From positions 558,001 to 622,000 of the forward strand of contig JAKMXF010000110.1 of assembly GCA_024704765.1 (NCBI GenBank): DNA of 64,000 nucleotides, in the 5' to 3' direction. Of the stretch, positions 35,024 through 44,564 are shown piece by piece (positions within the stretch are counted from its first letter, which is position 1; each line of letters begins with the position of its first letter). The position numbers and the translations under genes are program-made. Below the pieces are notes generated by a model. The model did no database searches. It saw nothing but the letters and a program-made list of their open reading frames with translations, and was not told the DNA's origin. Source of the stretch: Oopsacas minuta. Its lineage: Eukaryota > Porifera > Hexactinellida > Lyssacinosida > Leucopsacidae.

Positions 35024-35707
35024 AAAACTGTGTGTGAACTTAGAAGTTTGTGTATATATTTTAGTTTCATATTCTATTGTAGATTGTGAGATTTTATTTA
35101 GGATATTGCTTTATTCGCTGGTTAGTATATTTGTGTGATAATTGTTAGTTAGTGAATCTTGTAGTGTTTTTTGTTTGGAAGTTCATAGCTGGTTTTTTAT
35201 GTAAAAATATGAAATCTTAAGTGTGTTCAAGATATATTTGTTGTTATTGGGAACTCTTCGGATTAACTGGCTGCAGAATTGGTCAGAGTTATCTAGGTGT
35301 CTGACGGGTGCCTAAAAGTGCAAATATTCATACAAAATCAGGTTAATACAATGGTGCTCAATTGGTATTATGGTGATGTTCGCCTTTTATCAATATTTGC
35401 CTAATAGCAACGAAATTCATGCAAAATATGACTTACTAATAGGCGATCTGCACTGTACGGGTTAATAGGGACACAGGATAAAGCAAACAAATTTTGACAG
35501 TCTGTAAGTTTTCGTATTTACGCGGTTCCACCTGATGTCTCTAAATCTTATATGAGATATTTTATCTTATATTTGCAAGTCTTACAGTCTTTAAATAATT
35601 GAGGTTATTCGGGCGGCCTTGGCTCAGGTTACATGAATATGAATATGAGAAACATACATTGAACAGATAAAACACTGTAGTAAGAATTACATTATAGTAT
35701 TGATATA
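35024..35707. other. intergenic, upstream of the TRAF-like cluster
   Basis: AT-rich. A weak remnant of the family-C end (TTCGTATTTACGCGGTTCCA, about 35510-35530) is the only recognisable element. Confidence 0.35.
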
Positions 35708-36640
35708 ATGGCATCTGAAGATAATCCCCCAGACGACTCAAACGATGTGTTGTATATCAAGAAAGTTAAGGAAAATAGTTTGATGTATCAGTTTTTTAGA
35801 AAGAAAGATACGTATTGTGGATATAAAAGGGACTATTTAGCTCAGAACCTGTCAGAAATGGAAGAAGGATTTATCGTTTGTAAGAAATGTACAGGAATAA
35901 TGCGAGAAGCTTCTATCTGTAGAGGAGATACTACTTGTTTGGTTTGTAGTGAAACTCCAAGACAACTCAATCCAGTTAAAGCTGTACAAAGTGCTATAGA
36001 AAATTTACAAATAAAGTGTCCTCTCCTCAGAGATTGTTATTGGAAGGGAAAATTGTCAGAAGCTGAGAAACATTTGGTCGAGTGTAAGGTATTCCTTATA
36101 CAATGTAATAACTGCAAACAGATAATTCTGAGAGGAGAGAGTGAAGAGCATTGTAGAGATTTATGTCCAATGCGGATAATCAGCTGTCGTTATTGTAACA
36201 AAAAGGAAAAAGCAATAGACCAGGAAAAACATTTTGATGTTTGCTCGAAATATCCGATTTCTTGCCCAAATAAATGTAGTGATCAGTTTCCAAGAGGTGT
36301 ATTGTCTGAACACAGAGCGAAGTGTGAGTTAGAAGAGATTAGCTGTCCCTTTTCAGAATATGGGTGTAAAGCAAAGTCTATGTTAAGAAGAGATCTCCTA
36401 GCTCACAAGAAGGAGTTCTATATAGAACATACAGACATGAGCTTAATTGAAATCAAACAACTGAGAGGGGAAAATAATTCTTTAAAGAAGAAACAAACTG
36501 AAATCCAATGGGAAGTAAACGTAATGAAGCAACTTGATGGAGTTGAGCAGGATCCTTTTCAAAAGAGAATGCCTGATCCTTTTCAAAAGAGAATGCCTGA
36601 TCCTTTTCAAAAGAGAATGCCTGATCCTTTTCAAGACTAA
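35708..36640 (+). CDS. TRAF-like gene 1, MATH domain lost, DPF-repeat tail
   Basis: Intronless, 310 residues. The N-terminal RING-like module (CKKCTGIMREA then CLVC) is followed by a run of TRAF-type zinc fingers (about 95-230, CPLLRDCYWKGKLSEAEKH onward) and the start of a coiled coil. The protein then breaks off at MKQLDGVE and continues as four DPFQ units, three of them followed by KRMP, encoded by a 24-bp tandem repeat. Compared with its near-identical inverted neighbour (37245-38500), the MATH-encoding segment is deleted; similarity resumes at AGGATCC and in the 3' flank. It may still bind via zinc fingers but lacks the receptor-binding domain. DPF motifs in other proteins bind the AP-2 appendage; that role here is speculative. 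Confidence 0.78.
   Translation: MASEDNPPDDSNDVLYIKKVKENSLMYQFFRKKDTYCGYKRDYLAQNLSEMEEGFIVCKKCTGIMREASICRGDTTCLVCSETPRQLNPVKAVQSAIENLQIKCPLLRDCYWKGKLSEAEKHLVECKVFLIQCNNCKQIILRGESEEHCRDLCPMRIISCRYCNKKEKAIDQEKHFDVCSKYPISCPNKCSDQFPRGVLSEHRAKCELEEISCPFSEYGCKAKSMLRRDLLAHKKEFYIEHTDMSLIEIKQLRGENNSLKKKQTEIQWEVNVMKQLDGVEQDPFQKRMPDPFQKRMPDPFQKRMPDPFQD
36551..36632 (+). repeat. 24-bp coding tandem repeat (DPFQKRMP)
   Basis: GATCCTTTTCAAAAGAGAAT plus GCCT is repeated three and a half times in frame. It replaces the lost MATH domain of TRAF-like gene 1. Confidence 0.93.
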
Positions 36641-37244
36641 ATACCTGATTAGTTCTGTTTAGACTGAATTTATTGTAATTTTGTTATTATTTCTACTAAC
36701 TACATTTCTTAATTACTAAATATTTATTGTTCATATAATTATTACTAGAATTCACAAATTTTGTATTTATAGATACCTTCGAAATGTGGCATACCTCCAA
36801 GATGCGACACAATCCTAACACCAATTCATTTTTCAATGCTAATAATACAATAGACACTTGCGGCATAATAGGAATAACAGCTGTACTGGATTCATAGAGA
36901 TGTCAACCTTGCGTCTCACAGTTTTACATTTAGAGCCACGAAAAATACCGTGAAAGTTGCCATCTTTACAGGATTTCGGAGTCAGTATAATACAGGCCCG
37001 CGGAATGAAAGTTTTAATAGTCAGGTAATGGTTGGATCTGCCGGCCATGTAATATAAGCATTGAATATCAATTAGTGTATAGGGCTGTGCTTACTCAGCA
37101 TCTGGGAGACTGACACATTTCAGAAGGGCAGTAAATGTTGGAAAGGTTTACATATATATACAAATTTTGAAAAGTAAATATTAAATAGTTAAGAAAGTAG
37201 CTAGCACGAAAGATAATTCTGTATAAACAGAACTCAGGTATATA
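36641..37244. other. spacer between two inverted TRAF-like genes
   Basis: The 3' ends of genes 1 and 2 face each other here. Besides the short homologous 3' flanks, nothing coding is convincing. Confidence 0.4.
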
Positions 37245-38500
37245 CTAATAGAAGGGATCCTTCTTCATCTTTGTAGGTATGGGGCTAGTAACACCTTTAT
37301 ATATTGTAGGTGTCAAACTTTTCAAAGCTACACTATTGTTAACATCAAAGTAGAATCGTATAAACAAAGAGTTGTTAGCTGTTAAGTAATGTGTGTATTC
37401 CCAAGCTGATTCAAGAAACATAACATCACTGACTCCTATCTTCAGTTGATAATTCATTCTTCCTTCTTCATAATAAGGTTTTGTGTAATCTTGTTTGTTA
37501 ACTATAATTACTCTGTAATGAGTGATAAAATCTTCTCCTAAAATGTTGTCAAATTCTCCAGCAATCCTCTTGAGATAGAATTTTAAATTTTCCTCACCGA
37601 ATATCCGAACTGTAGTACAATATATTCTCAGTTTGTAGTTGTTAAGAGAGAACTCTGGTCCTTCAATCTGTATTCCAACAAGTAGTTTATTCATATTCTT
37701 TATTTCCCACTCAACTCCATCAAGTTGCTTCATTATCTTTCCCTCCATTTTCATTTCAATTTTTTCCTTCTTCAGTTGTTTGATTTCAATTAAGCTCATG
37801 TCTGTATGTTCTAAGATATACTCCTTCTTGTGAGCTAGGAGATCTCTTCTTAACATAGACTTTGCTTTACATCCATATTCTGAAAAGGGACAGCTAATCT
37901 CTTCTAACTCACACTTCGCTCTGTGTTCAGACAATACACCTCTTGGAAACTTATCTCTACATTTATTTGGGCAAGAAATCGGATATTTCGAGCAAACATC
38001 AAAATGTTTTTCCTGGTCTATTGCTTTTTCCTTTTTGTTACAATAACGACAACTGATTATCCGCATTGGACATAAATCTCTACAATGCTCTTCACTCTCT
38101 CCTCTCAGAAATATCTGTTTGCAGTTATTACATTGTATAAGGAATACCTTACACTCGACCAAATGTTTCTCAGCTTCTGACAATTTTCCCTTCCAATAAC
38201 AATCTCTGAGGAGAGGACACTTTATTTGTAAATTTTCTATAGCACTTTGTACAGCTTTAACTGGATTGAGTTGTCTTGGAGTTTACTACAAACCAAACAA
38301 GTAGTATCTCCTCTACAGAAAGAAGCTTCTCGCATTATTCCTGTACATTTCTTACAAACGATAAATCCTTCTTCCATTTCTGACAGGTTCTGAGCTAAAT
38401 AGTTCCTTTTATACCCACAATACATATCTTTCTTTCCCTCAACTTTCTTGACATACAACAGATCGTTTGAGTTGTCTGGGGGATTATCTTTAGATGCCAT
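37245..38500 (-). pseudogene. TRAF-like gene 2, full architecture with one frameshift
   Basis: Begins at 38500 (MASKDNPPDNSND) and ends with a DPFY terminus. RING-like module, zinc fingers, coiled coil and a divergent MATH domain (EWEIKNM..., NNYKLRIYCTTV) are all present. Reading frame is lost at about 38284, where gene 1 has AGTGAAACTCC and this copy AGTAAACTCC, a one-base deletion; the frame resumes intact for 300 more codons. The two genes are almost identical and inverted, so the duplication is recent. The break may be a real inactivating mutation or a sequencing error. Confidence 0.75.
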
Positions 38501-38840
38501 TCTATTATCAACACTAATTTGATTAATAACAGTATGTGGTATATCTTTTCTTAAACCTTAGCATTGCAATAATCACAATACTCAAGGTATGATAACAACA
38601 TTTGTAAATACTACATCGTCCAATTGATTGGTATAATTGTTGTTTAATTACAAACGACGGCAATAACATTGTTGTTATAGAAAGGTCCGCTGAAAGACCC
38701 AATAAACATTTATTCGACTACTCTGTCTATCTCCTAGATTCTATTACCACATGGCTGCAGTCTGTATAGCAGCAATGTTGGTTATTAGGATACATTAATA
38801 GATTCGTGAATAGCACCATTCAGCTATGTTAGACACGATG

Positions 38841-38901
38841 TTTTTGCAGAAACTGGTCCCCCCAGGACCAGTTTTATAAGGGGGGACCAATTTCTGCAAA
38901 A
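38841..38901. repeat. 61-bp palindromic insertion
   Basis: TTTTGCAGAAACTGGTCCCC and its complement GGGGACCAATTTCTGCAAAA face each other with a 17-bp centre. It interrupts the TRAF-like relic and looks like a tiny foldback element. Confidence 0.72.
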
Positions 38902-39004
38902 CAATACGATACAAGTCATCACTGTTTACTCCTATCTTCAGCTGATAATTCATTCTTCCTTCTTCATAACGAGATTTTGTGTAATCTTGTTTAAGAAAGC
39001 TCAT
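38902..39004 (-). pseudogene. relic of a TRAF-like MATH domain
   Basis: The minus strand reads KQDYTKSRYEEGRMNYQLKI, nearly identical to KQDYTKPYYEEGRMNYQLKI in gene 2. Only this fragment of the domain survives, followed by the palindromic insert. Confidence 0.75.
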
Positions 39005-39341
39005 GCAACGTAAAGTATCTAAGCATGTTTAGAGATCATCGATTGAAGAATGCTTATTACACTTAATGTCTTATCTGTAATATCCAAGTTGTAATGAGTA
39101 CCAATTGCTCCAAAATACAGTTACGATATTAACACAAGGCAGAACAAATATAAGATTCTTTGTAAGACAATACCTGAAATAATTATCAGAAACATTCAAT
39201 GATGAAGACATATAATATTTTGGTAAAAGTGAAATATTGCAGGCTAATGGACTAAATCCACAAAATCATTCTATTTATAATCTTTAAGCTCATGTATAAA
39301 GGAGGCAGTTTGGAATGAAATTAAAGAATAAGAATTCAGTC

Positions 39342-41819
39342 ATGAAGTTACAACTCGTATTACTGATCCTCCATCTGCAGTTAGCGATTTGTAAACAGAA
39401 GTTAGATATTTTAGGTGTATATCCAAGTAGTGGGGATGGTTGGACGGAGCCATTCGTAGAGGATAGTGCTGAGCTAGCTCTCAGACATATCAAAGAAAAT
39501 GGGACAATTCTCACGGATTATGAGCTAGTTTTAGATTGGAAGAATACAAAATGTGATGGGGGGATCGCTCTCAAAAACTTTGTGGATGCTCTTAGCAAGA
39601 ATCCCGACAAAACCTACCTCGCTGTCGTTGGAGGAGGTTGCGCAGTTGCCACTAGTCAGGTGGCAGCTCTCTCGTATCGGTATGGCCTGGCACAAATAAC
39701 CTTTGCATCGACAGCTCCAAATCTTGGAGATGCGGAAATCTACAAAAAGTTAGTCAGGGGAGTGCCTTCCGATTTGAATGCCGTCCCTGCTCGCGCTAGT
39801 TTCATATATGAAAATAACTGGAAGCGTGTTGCCATCATAAATGAACAGGACCCGATATTCGTATCTAGCTCACACTTCATGGAAACTGTACTGGACAAAT
39901 TGAATGTTAGCTACAGGGTGGAAGATTTCGCACCCAATGGTATCATATCATTGGACCAACAGGTCAGGACACTAGCTGATAACATCCGGGAATACAGGAT
40001 AATTATAGCTAACATGTACGAAAATTCCGCAATAAAATTGTTTTGTAAGTTATATCAACAAAAAGAGAAGTATCTACTGCCAACTATATCTACTTGGATA
40101 TTTCTTGGATGGTTCACGGATCAGTGGAATAATAAGGGTGACGTGTTGGAGGAAGTTGGTTGCTCTGCGGAAGAAATAGCACACATATCTAATGGCGCTC
40201 TTGGTTTCCTAGTTGTGCATAGTGAAGATAATTTCAAGGGTGAGACAGGTGACCAGCAACAAACCATTGCAAACAGGCCAACAGCCCAATTATACGAAGA
40301 ATACCGGACATTAGTTGAAGGTAAAGTTGGATCCGAGAATTTCCAAAGTGAATCGGATGTCCATGATGCCTATGTATATGACTCTATATGGACGTTGGCA
40401 CTAGCTTTACAGAACGTTGTCGACAATGGAACGAACCTCACCCAAATATCACAGATGCAAATTCTAAGAGATAGCGATTTCTTCGACGCAAACAGTGAAT
40501 TTGCAAATAGTCTCTATACTAATATGTTAATGCAAGAGTTTAATGGTTGGACAGGGAGGGTTGAGTTCAGTGGCCACGAGAGGTTGTATGATAAGGTACA
40601 GATCCTTGAATTTGTTGATGGTAACTTAGAAGAACGCGAGGAACTCGGAAACATTCCATTTAGCGATAATAGTAACTATACATTTGAGGAAATAGCGAAC
40701 ATTTCATATCTGCCAAGACAGCCCTACAAGTTTTGGGTTAGAAAAGCGGCCAGAGACGGGATAGAGAACGAGCAAGTTCAGGTAGAAATCATCACCATAA
40801 GCATCTTGGTTTCAGTTTGTATTATCATCTACGTCACATTTCTTATAGTCGTGATAATAATTGGGAAATTCCAAAAACTGAAATCCATCAAAAACTCCTC
40901 TCCTATACTCACCTGCATCATTCTTGCTGGGAACTATCTTCTGGTACTAGCTGGAGTATTCTACTTATCAAATGATAGAATAGTTGAACATGATTACTCA
41001 GGATATATAGGTAACATATACAGGGAACCAGCCACGACGGAGGTATGTGAAACACACGTTTGCAAACTGCTTTGCATGTTACCCGTTAGTCTGCTGTTGG
41101 TTGCATCCAGTTTAATTTTCGGTGGAATGATCGGGAAAGCCAGCGTAATCTATTTGCTTGCTGTAAGATTAAGATTCGATTTGGGTCGCAAGGTGCGATT
41201 ACTTGTCCGGTTTGGTTGGATATTGTTGTTCACCTGCATTGACATCATATTCATGATAATCTGGTCCTTAGTTAGCTCTCTTGTTATGAAATCTGAAGTT
41301 CTACCCACTGGCTCAGACACCACTCCATTTATCCGAGTCATACAGTGTGGAATTTCAACTCAACACAATTCAGCAAGTAATGTATTCATTGGTTTGCTAA
41401 TCATATACAAAAGTGTCATAGTATTAATCGGCTTAGTGATGGCTTATAACCTTAGGAATGTTAAGAAGAACAGTCTCAGGTATTGGGGTACAATCACGTG
41501 GACTACATATAACATGACGATATTCACTATCATGGTTATTTTGTCATTTTTCCTTATTCAAGATTACGTCGCTAAACGAACTGTCATTTCTATTCTTGTA
41601 TTAACTACAGTGATAATAACAGCAAGTATTACAGGACTCCCTCCTGTCTACTATAGATTCAGAGACCCGCATTTGAACAAGGAGAATTCTAAAATCTCAG
41701 GGGTAAGAGGTGGAATAGTTCAGGATGAATTGATGCTCAAAAAGCAAGTATCTGCCTTACAGAAAGATAATAGCCAACTCAAGTCAGAGATTGATTTCTT
41801 GAGAAGTGAAACCTTATAA
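39342..41819 (+). CDS. GABA-B-like class C G protein-coupled receptor, single exon
   Basis: 825 residues from the Met at 39342, which begins a signal peptide (MKLQLVLLILHLQLAIC); an in-frame Met nine codons earlier is possible. The ectodomain is a periplasmic-binding, Venus-flytrap fold (about 20-465) with VVGGGCAVATSQVAALSYRY and FASTAPNLGD near the expected ligand pocket. There is no Cys-rich domain between it and the seven-helix bundle (about 480-770), as in GABA-B receptors and unlike mGluRs. The cytosolic tail ends in a coiled coil (about 785-822, LMLKKQVSALQKDNSQL), the dimerisation element of GABBR1/2. The ligand cannot be inferred; sponge and other non-bilaterian GABA-B-like receptors are numerous. 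Absence of introns is notable for a receptor of this type. Confidence 0.88.
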   Translation: MKLQLVLLILHLQLAICKQKLDILGVYPSSGDGWTEPFVEDSAELALRHIKENGTILTDYELVLDWKNTKCDGGIALKNFVDALSKNPDKTYLAVVGGGCAVATSQVAALSYRYGLAQITFASTAPNLGDAEIYKKLVRGVPSDLNAVPARASFIYENNWKRVAIINEQDPIFVSSSHFMETVLDKLNVSYRVEDFAPNGIISLDQQVRTLADNIREYRIIIANMYENSAIKLFCKLYQQKEKYLLPTISTWIFLGWFTDQWNNKGDVLEEVGCSAEEIAHISNGALGFLVVHSEDNFKGETGDQQQTIANRPTAQLYEEYRTLVEGKVGSENFQSESDVHDAYVYDSIWTLALALQNVVDNGTNLTQISQMQILRDSDFFDANSEFANSLYTNMLMQEFNGWTGRVEFSGHERLYDKVQILEFVDGNLEEREELGNIPFSDNSNYTFEEIANISYLPRQPYKFWVRKAARDGIENEQVQVEIITISILVSVCIIIYVTFLIVVIIIGKFQKLKSIKNSSPILTCIILAGNYLLVLAGVFYLSNDRIVEHDYSGYIGNIYREPATTEVCETHVCKLLCMLPVSLLLVASSLIFGGMIGKASVIYLLAVRLRFDLGRKVRLLVRFGWILLFTCIDIIFMIIWSLVSSLVMKSEVLPTGSDTTPFIRVIQCGISTQHNSASNVFIGLLIIYKSVIVLIGLVMAYNLRNVKKNSLRYWGTITWTTYNMTIFTIMVILSFFLIQDYVAKRTVISILVLTTVIITASITGLPPVYYRFRDPHLNKENSKISGVRGGIVQDELMLKKQVSALQKDNSQLKSEIDFLRSETL

Positions 41820-42129
41820 TAGAAGATTGAGTGAAGTAGCATTCATCAATGAAAAGGAAGATACAAAATGTTAATATATAATTATCAGTTAAAAGTGTGT
41901 ATAATATATGTAACCTCTTTACTATATTACACTGCATGATATTTACACTTTTTCAAAACACATATTTCCTCAAATATATGGTCACTTAGAAAGTTGCTAA
42001 ACATGTGAACATACCCGAAGGACTTTATGAGTAATATTCTTGGGTATCGTATTTCTAACTATATGCAACACAATGTGGCCGCATATAAATAGGATTATAA
42101 TGAACTGAATATTAATGAACTGTCTATTC
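41820..42129. other. spacer between the GABA-B-like and TRAF-like gene 3
   Basis: About 310 bp AT-rich sequence; nothing recognised beyond expected flanking UTR. Confidence 0.35.
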
Positions 42130-43484
42130 ATGGCATCTAAACTAGTTCCACTACCTGACAACAGAGAAGACCTGCTCTATGTTAAGAATTTTAAGAAAGG
42201 TAAAATAATCCATTGTGGGTATAAGAGGGACTATTTAGCTAGGAACCTGACTGAAATGGAGGAAGGGCTTGTTGTTTGTAAAGAGTGTTCTGGAATAATG
42301 CGGGAAGCTTCTATTAGTAACGGCGAGACAACTTGTTTAGTTTGTAGCGAATCTCAAGACTTAAACCCGGTTAAAATGGTGCATAATGCTGTCAATCAAT
42401 TGGAAGTTAAGTGTCCTCTCCTCAGAGATTGTATTTGGAATGGTAAATTATCAGAAGCTGAAAACCATTTAGATAATTGCAATAGCTTTGTACTACAATG
42501 TGTAGATTGTAAAGTAACAGTTACTAAAGGTGAATATGATAACCATGAAGTGAATACGTGTATTTTACGTGAGATAGAATGTGAATACTGCGGTAAACAA
42601 GGAAAGGCTAAAGATCTGGAAATACACAATGAAGTATGTGATGAGTATCCTATTTCTTGTCCTAATAATTGCGGAGAAAAGTTTCCAAGAAGTAAATTAT
42701 CCAACACAAGTCCGAATGTGAGTTAGAAGAGATTAGCTGTCCCTACACAGAGTATGGATGTAAGGCAGAGTCTATGTTAAGAAGAGATCTCCTAGCTCAC
42801 AAGAAGGAGTATATCGTAGAACATACAGACATGAGCTTAGTTGAAATTCAGGAACTGAGAGAGGAAAATAATAGTTTTAAGAAGGAAAAAAATGAGATGA
42901 AAATGGAGGGAAAGATAATGAGGCAACTTAATGGAGTTGAATGGAAAATAATGAATTATTATAAACTACCTATTAATGGCAAGCTAGAAGGACCGATATT
43001 TTATATTAACAACTACAAACTGAGAATATATCTCACCAAGGGCCCAAGATTTTCTGAAAATTATCTCGAATTCTGTCTACAAAGGTTACCTGGAAATTTT
43101 GACAGATCTTTAGGGAAAGCCTACATAACTCAATACAGAATTATTAGTATTAATAAACAAAATATAACTAAATCAGATATAAAAGATGGAATACTGGATT
43201 ATGAGCTTTGTATCGGTAAATACAGTAAACAGTTCCGCGTGGGTTATTTCTGTAATTATCGAGATTGTATTACAGCAGATAATTCCTTGTTTGTGAGATT
43301 CTACTTTGAAGTCAATTCTGAAAAGACTATGGAAACATTGATGACTCTGGAAGAATTGATGTCCCGTGACCAAGATACAACAGAACTCACCTGTCAATCA
43401 CCATCTGATCCTTTCCATGAAGTTTCATTTCTAGAGCTATCGATAACCAATTACAATCCTTTAAGCTTAAATAAGATACTTTGA
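42130..43484 (+). pseudogene. TRAF-like gene 3 with one frameshift
   Basis: Starts MASKLVPLPDNREDLLYVK and is closely similar to gene 4 (44565-45878). RING-like module, zinc fingers, coiled coil, MATH domain and a C-terminal SPSDPFHE are all encoded. The frame shifts at about 42702, within AGTAAATTATCCAACACAAG, where one base is missing relative to gene 4; the continuation reads CELEEISCP in the new frame. The rest is free of stops, so inactivation, if real, is recent. Confidence 0.75.
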
Positions 43485-44038
43485 ATAGTTCTGTTAGGTA
43501 TCTTGTCTATTCTAGTTAGAATAATACATCTTTGATTTTATTAGCATTTTACTGTATTGACTAATATTCCATAGAATAGTGGCTCAGTTCTAGAATGGTT
43601 GCCTTAGTATAGTTAGTATATATTTATGTGTGTTTTCGCTCTGTTGTCACACCTTTAGAGATTAAGACACCATATTCGGTATGTATACTTGTATTGATAC
43701 CATATATTTGAAATTGATCTTTTGTGTATATTTTCACACCTTTTGACACCTCAGCGTTGGTAGTAATAAATAATCTACAAACCTTGCACGTATGTATATA
43801 CACTAGAGTCTCAGAATAATTGACACATTGGGGGCATCGCTTCTGTCCACTTCTCGGAGTGTCCGTTTGGGAGACTCCACTGTGAATACCTAGCAAGATA
43901 TACGAATGAGTTCACCTTGGGGTAATAAATAGAAGACATGACATTATTTCTAGATTTATTTGTTATCTTTACCGCACTATAATCAACAAACAAATAGAAT
44001 TAAACTAGTATAACTAAGAATAACATTCTGTGATAAAC
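43485..44038. other. gap with TTTTCACACCTTTT repeats
   Basis: Two TCACACCTTT(T) motifs occur near 43648 and 43732; similar stretches flank other genes (about 34490, 34632 and 46054). No gene. Confidence 0.4.
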
Positions 44039-44218
44039 ATGGAATCTGAATTGATATATCTAACAGCTGATGTTATAAATGATCTGCTATATGTTACCAC
44101 ATATAAGAATGGTAAATTCATCTACGCTGGTAAGACCTTCAGTGAATCAGTTCTGGAAATTTATTCTATTCAGAGTAAGAACTTCAGATATACCGTGTCC
44201 AACAATATACTCATCTAA
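44039..44218 (+). pseudogene. relic of a TRAF-like N-terminus
   Basis: The start MESELIYLTADVINDLLYV then KNGKFIYAGKTF parallels the first 30 residues of genes 3 and 4 (DLLYVKNFKKGKIIHCGYK). No RING-like cysteines follow, and the ORF ends after 59 codons, so this is a truncated copy. Confidence 0.65.
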
Positions 44219-44564
44219 GTTGGAAGACTTGGATCATATTTCTTACCTTACTGAAGTTCGTATCTCTTAACAGTTACTCAATTCAACCATTGTGTATACT
44301 TAGCAACGCAGTAGCAAACAGATTACAATTGGTTATGACCGTAAGGTGACCATATACAAAATTTATGGAATTGATGCGTTTGAAACCTGACCAACGGGAT
44401 GGTCTCCTCCGGCCTTGTTGTGAATGATAAAATATGATTGCTTTTCTGCAAAAAGTTACATTAAACGTAGTTATGCTAGATATCACATTACATCTGTAGG
44501 CAACACAAATGTACTGGAGAAGTATAACTAGAATACTAGTGAACTGATTTTCTATCAAATAATC
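44219..44564. other. spacer upstream of TRAF-like gene 4
   Basis: No gene, repeat or RNA recognised. Confidence 0.35.

Larger units (their letters stand above)
38501..39341. other. gap upstream of the GABA-B-like gene
   Basis: Contains a TRAF-like relic at about 38910-39004 with a palindromic insertion. The rest shows no gene. Confidence 0.4.

Noticed and set aside
36839-37048. 69-codon minus-strand ORF between TRAF-like genes 1 and 2
   Set aside because: No similarity to the flanking genes and no domain; likely chance.
39290-39514. Minus-strand ORF at the start of the GABA-B-like gene
   Set aside because: Antisense shadow of the signal peptide and first ectodomain strands.
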